Below the pieces are notes generated by a model. The model was not told the origin of the DNA. It ran no database searches and saw only the letters and a list, made by a program, of their open reading frames with translations. A stretch of 64,000 nt of DNA, taken from contig JAPQWV010000325.1 in NCBI GenBank assembly GCA_027422505.1, forward strand, positions 558,001 to 622,000. Reading direction: 5' to 3'. Every line of letters begins with the position of its first letter. Positions within the stretch are counted from its first letter, which is position 1. Origin of the DNA: Craterostigma plantagineum (Eukaryota; Streptophyta; Magnoliopsida; Lamiales; Linderniaceae). Position numbers and translations under genes: made by a program. Positions 23,767 to 36,500 of this stretch are shown here, one piece after another.

Positions 23767-26700
23767 GGATGTAAACCTTGGATCGCGATCCGAAACGATT
23801 GTCCGAGGTATACCATGAAGCCTCACAATCTCCTCAATATATAATTCCGTCAATTTCTCCATGCTGTAAGTTATTTGGATAGGTATGAAATGAGCAGATT
23901 TCGTTAGTCTATCCACAACAACCCAAATAGCATCATGTCCTTTCTTTGATCTCGGCAATCCAACCACGAAGTCCATAGATACGTCGTCCCATTTCCACTC
24001 GGGAATATGCAAAGGATGTAACTTTCCCGCAGGGTGTTGATGCTCTGCTTTGACTTGCTGACAAATAAGACAACAGTTGACATGTCGCACGATGTCGTTT
24101 TTCATTCCATGCCACCAAAATTGCGCTCTCAAGTCATGATACATCTTGGTGGTACCTGGATGAACGGAATACGGGCTACTGTGAGCCTCAGTAAGGATCA
24201 ATTTCCTTACATCTCCAACGTCAGGTACACATAGTCGGCCTTGGAATTTGAGAATTCCAACAGGTGCAATCTCGAAGCCTTGAGCCCCACCTTCTTCGAC
24301 TCTTTTTCTGAACTCCATTAGTGTTGGATCTAGGAGTTGTCCGTTCTTAATTTGTTGTAGTAGCGTGGGCTGTAACACTAAAGTGTTTAGACCATCCTCA
24401 GAATTTCGGGGAACAATGCTCAACTCTAGCTTTTGAACGTCTCTCAAAAGAGGGGTCTGGATTACCACCATGGTGTTTGCTTCACCCACCACTTTCCAGC
24501 TCAAAGCATCAGCTACTCGATTAGCCTTGCCCGGGTGATAGTGAATGGTAATATCATAATCTTTCATTAGCTCAAGCCATCTCCTCTGTCGCATTTTCAA
24601 TTCCTTTTGCGTGAAGATGTATCTCAAGCTTTTATGATCGGTGTATATTTCGCATTTCTCTCCGTATAGATAGTGCCTCCAAATTTTCAACGCAAAGATC
24701 ACTGCTGCCAATTCCAAATCATGAGTCGGATAATTCCTTTCGTAGTCTTTCAACTGACGAGAAGCATACGCAATAACCTTGCCATGCTGCATCAAAACGC
24801 ATCCCAATCCAACCTTAGAGGCATCACTATAGATAACAAAGTCCCCTCCGTCATCGGGGAGTGCTAGAATGGGTGTTGAAGTTAAACGCTTCTTCAACTC
24901 TAAGAAACTCCGTTCGCACGTGTCATCCCATTCAAACTTAAAACCTTTCTTTGTTAGTCTGGTCAAGGGGGCGGCAATAGAGGAGAAACCTTCCACAAAT
25001 CTCCGATAATACCCAGCTAAGCCCAAGAAGCTACGGATTTCAGTCACCGTCTTAGGCCTCTGCCAATTCTCCACCGCTTCAATCTTAGAGGGGTCTACCG
25101 CGATTCCATCTTGAGATACAACATGTCCCAAGAACGCTACTTTATGAAGCCAAAATTCACACTTAGAGAATTTGGCATAAAGTTGGTGAGCTCTCAATGT
25201 GGCTAATACCGTCCTCAAGTGACCCACATGCTCCTCTTTTGTTCGTGAATAAATTAAGATGTCGTCGATGAAGACAATCACGAACCGATCTAAGAACTCC
25301 TTAAATACCCTATTCATTAGATCCATAAAAGCTGCTGGGGCATTAGTCAAACCAAATGGCATGACAAGGAATTCATAGTGCCCATATCGAGTTCTGAAAG
25401 CTGTCTTCTGTATGTCACACTCTCGAATCCTCAATTGATGGTAGCCTGTCCGCAGATCAATCTTAGAAAATACCGAAGCTCCTTTCAATTGATCGAATAG
25501 ATCGTCGATCCGAGGTAATGGATACTTGTTCTTGATAGTCACCTTATTTAGAGCTCGATAGTCGATACAAAGTCGCATAGTGCCATCCTTTTTCTTCACG
25601 AAAAGGACTGGTGCTCCCCAAGGTGAGAAACTTGGTCTGATGAATCCCTTATTTAGAAGTTCTTGTATTTGTTCTCTCAATTCTTTCATCTCGACAGGAG
25701 CCATGCGATACGGTGCCATTGAGATTGGTGCCGTAGCAGGTAGAAGTTCAATACTGAATTCAACTTCGCGAGATGGGGGTAAGCCTGAAATATCATATGG
25801 AAAAACATCCCGAAACTCACAAACAATTGGCACTTGTTCTGGCCCCTCTGACGACACACAGTTAGTCTCACCGATGTGAGCTAGAAACGCTTCATGAATA
25901 TGATGCATAGAACCAGCCTCTAATGTTGCAAGCAGGGGACTTTCATTAGACCTAGTATCTCCATAGAATGCAAACTCCTCTAGACGAGGTGGACGAAATG
26001 TAATAACCTTCTTTGCACAATGAATAGAGGCAAAATGTCTTGATAGCCAATCCATCCCGATAATTACATCAAATCCATGGATATCGATCACGATTAAGTC
26101 CGCTAACAAGTCATGGCCTGCAATAGATATACCAATATCCCGCAAAACCATACTTGAACTTAGGAAGTTACCCGATGGTAGAAGAACATTATACTCAACC
26201 TCAGAGGTCTCGGGTTGTAATCCTAACCGACTAAGAAATGCTAAGGATGCAAATGAATGAGTAGCACCCGAGTCAAATAGGACATGAACACATAAGGAGG
26301 CAATAACAACATAACCTGATATGACTATGGGGTCTGCGTCAGTAGCTCCCTGTATCATGGTGAACACCCTAGCCGGTCCTCCAGTGGTCGACGTTTGTCG
26401 TTGAGACTGAAGCGGATACTGTCTTTGAGGACAGCTTCGACTTATATGTCCCGATTGACCGCAAGTATAGCAAAAGGGAGGGCCAGACTCCCTAGGTAGG
26501 GGGCAGCTGCGAACCATATGTCCCATCTTCCCGCACCTATAGCAAGCACGCCAATTAGAGTCCCCTGCTGAACTAGCAGGTATAGTCCCTCCTTGGATAA
26601 CAACTCCTTGACTAGCAGATGCTGTACGATCTTTGCCTTGACCACCAGATTGCCCTCGACCCTTCTTTCCTTGATTTCGACGAGGGGCAAGACTTTGCCA

Positions 26701-27567
26701 ATGTGACGAATGAGATATAGGTTGTTGTTGAGGCTGTGGCCGATGCTGTTGAGATGGTACTCTATCGTCGGAGCGCTGAGCGGCTCTTTCAACTCGTTGG
26801 GCCTGTTGACAAAGATCACTAAAGGTAGTGATAGGGAAAGCACTGACAATGCAAGAAATGCCTTTTCTTAGGCCTTGCACGTATCTGTCCGCCCTCAACT
26901 CTTCTGTCGCCACAAGGTGTGGTGCAAATCGGGCCAGCTCCTCAAAACGACGAGTATATTCAGCCACTGCACTTCCTTCTTGCTTGAGCTGTTCAAATTC
27001 GGCTGCTTTAGCAGCTCTCACAGTGTACGGGAGATATTTGTCGAAGAATACTACCCGAAATTCGGCCCAAGACATGCCCTCAGTCTCTCTCATGGCCTCC
27101 ACTGATTGCCACCAATAGGCAGCATCGCGTCTGAGGTAATATGTGGCACAAATCACCCTATCTGGATCTCCGATACTAGTGTACCTGAATATCGCTTCAA
27201 TAGCCCGAATCCACTCCTCGGCAAGGAGCGGATCTATACCACCCTCAAAGAATGGAGGGTCCATGTGCCGGAACCTCTCACCGGCAGTGCGATTATGAGT
27301 AGAAATTGCTGGTTGTGGTGGTGCCTCCGGGATAACGTTCCTCACTAGCTGGGCCAACCTCGAAATGAAGTGTTGCTCCTCAGTTTGAGTAGGTTGTCAT
27401 GCCGGTGGAATAGTACGCCTATTGCGGACAGTCCTTGGAGCTCTAACAGGTGGAGGAACAACTTCTTCCCTCCTTATTTCCTCATTGGCCCTACTAGTTG
27501 AGGCCCGCGTTCCTCCTCCTCTTAGCGGAACTCCCCTTCGGCCCTTGCCTCTTGTTCGAGGAGCCAT
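23767..27567 (-). pseudogene. Tekay-like gag-pol polyprotein, interrupted in integrase
   Basis: Polyprotein of a Ty3/gypsy element, numbered from the ATG at 27567 (MAPRTRGKGRRG). Gag spans about residues 1-340, then two CCHC zinc knuckles (about 342-355 and 366-379). The aspartic protease has DSGA at about 432-435. Reverse transcriptase has the FIDD active site at about 766-769. RNase H has catalytic acidic residues at about D915, E952 and D977. Integrase has its CxxC zinc end at about 1166-1169, the first catalytic D at about 1199 (MDF) and the second at about 1260 (SDRDPRF). The third catalytic residue (E) and everything after FTS at residue 1267 are lost, because the Athila LTR starts there. 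A TGA at 27397-27399 replaces codon 57 in gag. A CGA-to-TGA transition is the simplest explanation. The rest is open from 27396 to 23767, so decay is slight. RT and RNase H resemble the Tekay/Del clade. Confidence 0.93.
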
Positions 27568-27729
27568 AACATTGCAATGCACCCTTATGTCCAAAATGCC
27601 AATTTCTACCACATTAGATTAATTATATTATTTGCTTAATATAGTAATACTTACAAATAATATCACTTGGGAACGATGTCTGACTGGCCATGGTCGGGTT
27701 ACATGTGAGGAGTCTGCAGAAACGACCTT

Positions 27730-27741
27730 GCTCTGATACCA
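27730..27741 (-). other. Primer-binding site, initiator tRNA-Met
   Basis: On the minus strand TGGTATCAGAGC starts six bases inside the 5' LTR end. It is complementary to the 3' end of plant initiator tRNA-Met, which primes minus-strand synthesis in many plant LTR elements. Between it and the gag ATG at 27567 lie about 160 bp of leader with no other feature noted. Confidence 0.93.
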
Positions 27742-27747
27742 ACTAAA

Positions 27748-29322
27748 TGTAACACACCCAACCACTAATGTAAAACCTCCAACCTATATATATATATATA
27801 TATATCAATAAGGTTACGTACAAGTCAAAAAATACTAGCAAAAGCTAACTAGCATAAGACGCATAACAAAATACTAACCAAATACCACCGATAACTACAC
27901 ACATGACGCTAGACATTTTAAAAGACACAGTCCTATAGTATCGCTGAGCCTGTCACAGGTCGTCCCTCACATGCTCCACTACAGGCCAGCCATCATCACC
28001 TCCTCTAAGTCGTACCTCCCGAAGGAGGATCTGCAAAATAATTTAATATTGGGAGTGAGTCAACAGACTCAGTAAGTACTATAGAACGTACATATATATA
28101 CAGCCCAAATACGCAATTATGCAAACAAGAACATCGAGCACCAATCAACGACTACCACATCAACTAAACACAACTCTTAAGCAACAGCACTCTTACCAGC
28201 CACACACACACTCCGACCCATTGGCCACACACACACTCCGACCCAGAGCTGCTGTACTTAATCGTTCGGCCCACATCGGCCCCTAAGTCAACACTACAGA
28301 GTCACGCGCTCACACACGGTGACTCCATCAACCAAACACATACAAGCACACCGAATAATCCACCCACTTAACACAAGTAATAAATCATTCGCTAAAGCAA
28401 TGCATAAGATAGACAATCCATTAACGTAATGGGAGTAAAAACCGTAATATTCTAGAGCTATATTCCATAACGACTCGTAAGCCGTTCAACAGCTCAAGAC
28501 CGAGTCGATACTGCAACATAATATGCATTTGAATTATATATATACAAGTCTACTCCCTCGTACTTACCTTGACGAATACTTAAATCTTTAGTTCTCAAGC
28601 TACTACGGATGGCTCAATTCTTTATTCGCTTCCTCTTATCGAAGAGTTTCCGCCTCGTTCCAACTCAAAATACCCTAGATAAGCCATCACACAATTGCAT
28701 TAAAATTACATGCAACTCTCATAGGCATTTATACGAACGGTTGGCGGGCATAAATATCACAACTAAACCTTTAATAATCCCATTAGTGTATCATCTTCCC
28801 AACTTTGAATCCATCAATGAATCTAGCAAAAACATATACTAATATACTCAAAGTATACTAATTTAGAGACATGCAACCCTAATACCCAACAATTTTCGCA
28901 TACCCTAATTTTCTACATATTACTTCCGTCTACAAAAGTTTAAGCACAAGAAGAGATAATGCAAATGCTCTCATTTTACCTAAAGTTCAAGCACTTGGAC
29001 CTCAACATCTTCTATCATTTGCCTAAGAGCCTTCCCACCATTTTCTTCTTGTGTTAAGCTTGCGAGAGAGAGAGAGGTAGAGAGAGACGTTGGTTATAAG
29101 AAAATGAGTTGAGAGAGAGAAATGAGAGAATAATATAAACTCTTTTATTTACCAAATAACTCCATTCTTTCTTCTTCATCTTATATTTCCACCCCATTCT
29201 TATTTAATTAGACACTTTAAGTACTTATATTATATTTCACCTATTATCCTTAATTTTCCTATATTTTCAGTTCCACCTAAAGATTAATAAAATTATATTA
29301 TTAATCTAAGTGGAATGTTACA
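27748..29322 (-). repeat. Tekay-like element 5' LTR (1,575 bp)
   Basis: Complete LTR with TGTAACA and TGTTACA ends (7-bp perfect inverted repeat). In element orientation it begins at 29322 with TGTAACATTCCACTTAGATT. The part 27748-28975 is repeated at 16863-18090. The remaining ~350 bp, including a GA-rich microsatellite near 29065-29120, are present only here. It contains a (TA)n tract near 27785 and no coding sequence. The frame at 28609-28842 is the same incidental ORF seen in the other LTR. Confidence 0.95.
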
Positions 29323-29327
29323 GAATC
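29323..29327. other. Target-site duplication, right copy (GAATC)
   Basis: This is the second copy of the 5-bp GAATC that precedes the element at 16858-16862. It is followed directly by satellite sequence GGTACTAATTTAAAC, which continues the monomer interrupted on the left. Confidence 0.93.
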
Positions 29328-30540
29328 GGTACTAATTTAAACAAACAAATTCTATATAATCAAGTTAGCTTTCCAAGCGCATTTGAATCAGTGTCGTCCG
29401 ACTTGTCAATCAAAAGTTATAGTCAAAATCGTGCAGACTGCTGGTTTAGGCCGATTCCACTCGGACAGCAACCCTATGTCAGAATCGGGCGATTTGTCAA
29501 GTTATAGTCAAAACCGTGCAGACTGCCGGTTTAAGCCACTTCCACTCGGAAAACAAAGTCAGAATTGGGCGAATTTTCGAGGTCGATGGACTTCGAATCG
29601 GTACTAATTTAAAACAAACAAATTCTAGATAATCAAGTTGGCTTTCCAAGCGAATTTGAATCAGTGTCGTCCGACTTGTCAATCAAAAGTTATAGTCAAA
29701 ATCGTGCAGACTGCTGGTTTAGGCCGATTCCACTCGGACAACAACCCTATGTCAGAATCGGGCGATTTTTCGAGGTCGATGGACTTCGAATTGGGACTAA
29801 CCTAAAACATAAAAATTCTAGATAATCAAGTTGGCTTTCCATAAGAATTTGAATCACGGTCTTCTGACTTGTCAATCGATAGTTATAGTCGAAATTGTGC
29901 GTACTGCCGGTTTCGGCCGATTCCACTCGGAAAGCAACCCTAAGTTAGAATTCGGCGAATTTTCAAGGTCGATGGACTTCGAATAGGGACTAACGTAAAA
30001 AATACAAATTCTAGATAATCTAGTTGGCTTTCTATAGGAATTTGAATCAGGGTCGTCCGACTTGTCAATCGAAAGTTATAGTCAAAATCGTGCAGACTGT
30101 CGATTTAGGCCGATTCCACTCGGACAGCAACCCTATGTTAGAATCGGGCGATTTTTCGAGGTCGATGGACTTCGAATCGGGACTAACTTAAAACATAAAA
30201 TTCTAGATAATCAAGTTGACTTTCCGGAAGAATTTGAATCAGGGTCGTCCGATTTGTCAAGTTATAGTCAAAATCGTGCAGACTGCCGGTTTCGGCCGAT
30301 TCCACTCGGACAGCAACCCTAAGTTAGAATTCGGCGAATTTTCATGGTCGATGGACTTCGAATAGGGACTAACGTAAAAAATACAAATTCTAGATAATCA
30401 GAATCGGGAAAATTTTCGAGGTCGATGGACTTCGAATCGGTACTAATTTAAACAAACAAATTCTAGATAATCAAGTTGGCTTTCCAAGCGAATTTGAATC
30501 AGTGTCATCCGACTTGTCAATCAAAAGTTATAGTCAAAAT

Positions 30541-33500
30541 CGTGCAGGCTGCTGGTTTAGGCCGATTCCACTCGGACACCAACCCTATGTCAGAATCGGG
30601 CGATTTTTCGAGGTCAATGGACTTCGAATCGGGACTAACTTAAAACACAAAAATTCTAGATAATCAAGTGGTCTTTCCATAGGAATTTGAATCAGGGTCG
30701 TCCGACTTGTCAATCGAAAGTTATAGTCAAAATTGTCCAGACTGCCGGTTTAGGCCGATTCCACTCGGACAGCAACCCTATGTCAGAATCGGGCGATTTT
30801 TCGAGGTCGATGGACTTCGAATCGGTACTAATTTAAAACAAAAAAATTCTAGATAATCAAGTGGTCTTTCCATAGGAATTTGAATCTGGGTCGTCCGACT
30901 TGTCAATCGAAAGTTATAGTCAAAATCTTCCAGACTGCCGATTTAGGCCGATTCCACTCGGACAACAACCCTATGTCAGAATCGGGCGATTTTTCGAGGT
31001 TGATGGAATTCAAATTGGGACTAACTTAAAACAAAATTCTAGATAATCAAGTGTCCTTTCCATAGGAATTTGAATTAGGGTCGTCCGACTTGTCAATCGA
31101 AAGTTATAGTCAAAATCGTCCAGTCTGCCGATTTAGGCCGATTCCACTCGGACAGCAACCTTATGTCAGAATCGGGCGATTTTTCGAGGTCGATGGACTT
31201 CGAATCGGGACTAACTTAAAACATTAAAATTCTAGATAATCAAGTTGACTTTCCGGAAGAATTTGAATCACGGTCGTCCGATTTGTCAAGTTATAGTCAA
31301 AACCATGCAGACTGCCGGTTTAAGCCACTTCCACTCGGAAAACAAAGTCAGAATTGGGCGAATTTTCGAGGTCGATGGACTTCTAACCGGTACTAATTTA
31401 AAACAAACAAATTCTAGATAATCAAGTTGGCTTTCCAAGCGAATTTGAATCAGTGTCGTCCGACTTGTCAATCAAAAGTTATAGTCAAAATCGTGCAGAC
31501 TGCTGGTTTAGGCCGATTCCACTCGGACAACAACCCTATGTCAGAATCGGGCGATTTTTAGAGGTCGATGGACTTCGAATTGGGACTAACCTAAAACATA
31601 AAAATTCTAGATAATCAAGTTGGCTTTCCATAAGAATTTGAATCACGGTCTTCTGACTTGTCAATCAATAGTTATAGTCGAAATTGTGCGTACTGCCGGT
31701 TTCGGCCGATTCCACTCGGAAAGCAACCCTAAGTTAGAATTCGGCGAATTTTCAAGGTCGATGGACTTCGAATAGGGACTAACGTAAAGAATACAAATTC
31801 TAGATAATCAAGTTGGCTTTCCATAGGAATTTGAATCAGGGTCGTCCGACTTGTCAATCGAAAGTTATAGTCAAAATCGTGCAGACTGCCGATTTAGGCC
31901 GATTCCACTCGGACAGCAACCCTATGTCAGAATCGGGCGATTTTTCGAGGTCGATGGACTTCGAATCGGGACTAGCTTAAAACATAAAATTCTAGATAAT
32001 CAAGTTGACTTTCCGGAAGAATTTGAATCAGGGTCGTCCGATTTGTCAAGTTATAGTCAAAATCGTGCAGACTGCCGGTTTCGGCTGATTCCACTCGGAC
32101 AGCAACCCTAAGTTAGAATTCGGCGAATTTTCATGGTCGATGGACTTCGAATAGGGACTAACGTAAAAAATACAAATTCTAGATAATCAGAATCGGGCAA
32201 ATTTTCGAGGTCGATGGACTTCGAAACGGTACTAATTTAAACAAACAAATTCTAGATAATCAAGTTGGCTTTCCAAGCGAATTTGAATCAGTGTCTTCCG
32301 ACTTGTCAATCAAATGTTATAGTCAAAATCGTGCAGACTGCTGGTTTAGGCCGATTCCACTCGGACAGCAACCCTATGTCAGAATCGGGCGATTTTTCGA
32401 GGTCGATGGACTTCAAATCGGGACTAACTTAAAAACATAAAAATTCTAGATAATCAAGTGGTCTTTCCATAGGAATTTGAATCAGGGTCGTCCGACTTGT
32501 CAATCGAAAGTTATAGTCAAAATCGTCCAGACTGCCGGTTTAGGCCGATTCCACTCGGACAGCAACCCTATGTCAGAATCGGGCGATTTTTCGAGGTCGA
32601 TGGACTTCGAATCGGTACTAATTTAAAACAAACAAATTCTAGATAATCAAGTGGTCTTTCCATAAGAATTTGAATCAGGGTCGTCCGACTTGTTAATCGA
32701 AAGTTATAGTCAAAATCGTCCAGACTGCCGATTTAGGCCGATTCCACTCGGACAACAACCCTATGTCAGAATCGGGCGATTTTTCGAGGTCGATGGACTT
32801 CGAATCGGGACTAGCTTAAACATAAAATTCTAGATAATCAAGTTGACTTTCCGGAAGAATTTGAATCAGGGTCGTCCGATTTGTCAAGTTATAGTCAAAA
32901 TCGTGCAGACTGCCGGTTTCGGCTGATTCCACTCGGACAGCAACCCTAAGTTAGAATTCGGCGAATTTTCATGGTCGATGGACTTCGAATAGGGACTAAC
33001 GTAAAAAATACAAATTCTAGATAATCAGAATCGGGCAAATTTTCGAGGTCGGTGGACTTCGAAACGGTACTAATTTAAACAAACAAATTCTAGATAATCA
33101 AGTTGGCTTTCCAAGCGAATTTGAATCAGTGTCTTCCGACTTGTCAATCAAAAGTTATAGTCAAAATCGTGCAGACTGCTGGTTTAGGCCGATTCCACTC
33201 GGACAGCAACCCTATGTCAGAATCGGGCGATTTTTCGAGGTCGATGGACTTCAAATCGGGACTAACTTAAAAACATAAAATTCTAGATAATCAAGTGGTC
33301 TTTCCATAGGAATTTGAATCAGGGTCGTCCGACTTGTCAATCGAAAGTTATAGTCAAAATCGTCCAGACTGCCGGTTTAGGCCGATTCCACTCGGACAGC
33401 AACCCTATGTCAGAATCGGGCGATTTTTCGAGGTCGATGGACTTCGAATCGGTACTAATTTAAAACAAAAAAATTCTAGATAATCAAGTGGTCTTTCCAT

Positions 33501-36500
33501 AGGAATTTGAATCAGGGTCGTCCGACTTGTTAATCGAAAGTTATAGTCAAAATCGTCCAGACTGCCGATTTAGGCCGATTCCACTCGGACAACAACCTTA
33601 TGTCAGAATCGGGCGATTTTTCGAGGTCGATGAACTTCGAATTGGGACTAACTTAAACATAAAAATTCTAGATAATCAAGTTGTCTTTCCATAGGAATTT
33701 CAATCAGGGTCGTCCGACTTGTCAATCGAAAGGTATAGTCAAAATCGTCCAGTCTGCCGATTTAGGCCGATTCCATTCGGACAGCAACCCTATTTCAGAA
33801 TCGGGCGATTTTTCGAGGTCGATGGACTTCGAACCGGGACTAACTTAAAACATTAAAAGTCTAGATAATCAAGTTGACTTTCCGGAAGAATTTGAATCAC
33901 GGTCGTCCGATTTGTCAAGTTATAGTCAAAACCGTGCAGACTGCCGGTTTAAGCCGCTTCCACTCGGAAAACAAAGTCAGAATCGGGCGAATTTTCGAGG
34001 TCGATGGACTTCGAATCGGTACTTATTTAAACAAACAAATTCTAGATAATCAAGTTGGCTTTCCAAGCGAATTTGAATCAGTGTCGTCCGACTTGTCAAT
34101 CGAAAGTTATAGTCAAAATCGTGCAGGCTGCTGGTTTAGGCCGATTCCACTCGGACACCAACCCTATGTCAGAATCGGGCGATTTTTCGAGGTCAATGGA
34201 CTTCGAATCGGGACTAACTTAAAACACAAAAATTCTAGATAATCAAGTGGTCTTTCCATAGGAATTTGAATCAGGGTCGTCCGACTTGTCAATCGAAAGT
34301 TATAGTCAAAATTGTCCAGACTGCCGGTTTAGGCCGATTCCACTCGGACAGCAACCCTATGTCAGAATCGGGCGATTTTTCGAGGTCGATGGACTTCGAA
34401 TCGGTACTAATTTAAAACAAAAAAATTCTAGATAATCAAGTGGTCTTTCCATAGGAATTTGAATCTGGGTCGTCCGACTTGTCAATCGAAAGTTATAGTC
34501 AAAATCTTCCAGACTGCCGATTTAGGCCGATTCCACTCGGACAACAACCCTATGTCAGAATCGGGCGATTTTTCGAGGTGATGGAATTCAAATTGGGACT
34601 AACTTAAAACAAATTCTAGATAATCAAGTGGCCTTTCCATAGGAATTTGAATCAGGGTCGTCCGACTTGTCAATCGAAAGTTATAGTCAAAATCGTCCAG
34701 TCTGCCGATTTAGGCCGATTCCACTCGGACAGCAACCTTATGTCAGAATCGGGCGATTTTTCGAGGTCGATGGACTTCGAATCGGGACTAACTTAAAACA
34801 TTAAAATTCTAGATAATCAAGTTGACTTTCCGGAAGAATTTGAATCACGGTCGTCCGATTTGTCAAGTTATAGTCAAAACCATGCAGACTGCCGGTTTAA
34901 GCCACTTCCACTCGGAAAACAAAGTCAGAATTGGGCGAATTTTCGAGGTCGATGGACTTCTAATCGGTACTAATTTAAAACAAACAAATTCTAGATAATC
35001 AAGTTGGCTTTCCAAGCGAATTTGAATCAGTGTCGTCCGACTTGTCAATCAAAAGTTATAGTCAAAATCGTGCAGACTGCTGGTTTAGGCCGATTCCACT
35101 CGGACAACAACCCTATGTCAGAATCGGGCGATTTTTCGAGGTCGATGGACTTCGAATTGGGACTAACCTAAAACATAAAAATTCTAGATAATCAAGTTGG
35201 CTTTCCATAAGAATTTGAATCACGGTCTTCTGACTTGTCAATCGATAGTTATAGTCGAAATTGTGCGTACTGCCGGTTTCGGCCGATTCCACTCGGAAAG
35301 CAACCCTAAGTTAGAATTCGGCGAATTTTCAAGGTCGATGGACTTCGAATAGGGACTAACGTAAAGAATACAAATTCTAGATAATCAAGTTGGCTTTCCA
35401 TAGGAATTTGAATCAGGGTCGTCCGACTTGTCAATCGAAAGTTATAGTCAAAATCGTGCAGACTGCCGATTTAGGCCGATTCCACTCGGACAGCAACCCT
35501 ATGTCAGAATCGGGCGATTTTTCGAGGTCGATGGACTTCGAATCGGGACTAGCTTAAAACATAAAATTCTAGATAATCAAGTTGACTTTCCGGAAGAATT
35601 TGAATCAGGGTCGTCCGATTTGTCAAGTTATAGTCAAAATCGTGCAGACTGCCGGTTTCGGCTGATTCCACTCGGACAGCAACCCTAAGTTAGAATTCGG
35701 CGAATTTTCACGGTCGATGGACTTCGAATAGGGACTAACGTAAAAAATACAAATTCTAGATAATCAGAATCGGGCAAATTTTCGAGGTCGATGGACTTCG
35801 AAACGGTACTAATTTAAACAAACAAATTCTAGATAATCAAGTTGGCTTTCCAAGCGAATTTGAATCAGTGTCTTCCGACTTGTCAATCAAATGTTATAGT
35901 CAAAATCGTGCAGACTGCTGGTTTAGGCCGATTCCACTCGGACAGCAACCCTATGTCAGAATCGGGCGATTTTTCGAGGTCGATGGACTTCAAATCGGGA
36001 CTAACTTAAAAACATAAAAATTCTAGATAATCAAGTGGTCTTTCCATAGGAATTTGAATCAGGGTCGTCCGACTTGTCAATCGAAAGTTATAGTCAAAAT
36101 CGTCCAGACTGCCGGTTTAGGCCGATTCCACTCGGACAGCAACCCTATGTCAGAATCGGGCGATTTTTCGAGGTCGATGGACTTCGAATCGGTACTAATT
36201 TAAAACAAACAAATTCTAGATAATCAAGTGGTCTTTCCATAAGAATTTGAATCAGGGTCGTCCGACTTGTTAATCGAAAGTTATAGTCAAAATCGTCCAG
36301 ACTGCCGAATTAGGCCGATTCCACTCGGACAACAACCCTATGTCAGAATCGGGCGATTTTCGAGGTCGATGGACTTCGAATCGGGACTAGCTTAAAACAT
36401 AAATTCTAGATAATCAAGTGGTCTTTCCATAGGAATTTGAATCAGGGTCGTCCGACTTGTCAAGTTATAGTCAAAATCGTGCAGACTGCCGTTTCGGCTG

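Larger units (their letters stand above)
16863..29322 (-). mobile_element. Composite LTR retrotransposon: Tekay-like Ty3/gypsy element with nested Athila remnant
   Basis: Two copies of one LTR bound the segment, with 7-bp inverted termini TGTAACA and TGTTACA and a GAATC duplication outside. Element polarity is minus. The 5' LTR is at 27748-29322, the primer-binding site at 27730-27741, then gag-pol runs leftward to 23767. There an Athila-type element of opposite orientation (18089-23766) interrupts integrase. Left of it lies the truncated 3' LTR (16863-18090). The remaining integrase, any chromodomain, the polypurine tract and about 350 bp of the 3' LTR are missing. The Tekay/Del assignment rests on family resemblance of RT, RNase H and the iMet primer site. 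The chromodomain that would confirm a chromovirus is lost. Confidence 0.9.

Noticed and set aside
27730..27741. tRNA gene suggested by tRNA-Met-like sequence here and at 57558-57569
   Set aside because: Only the 12-base primer-binding complement is present, at the expected place next to an LTR. No cloverleaf surrounds it.
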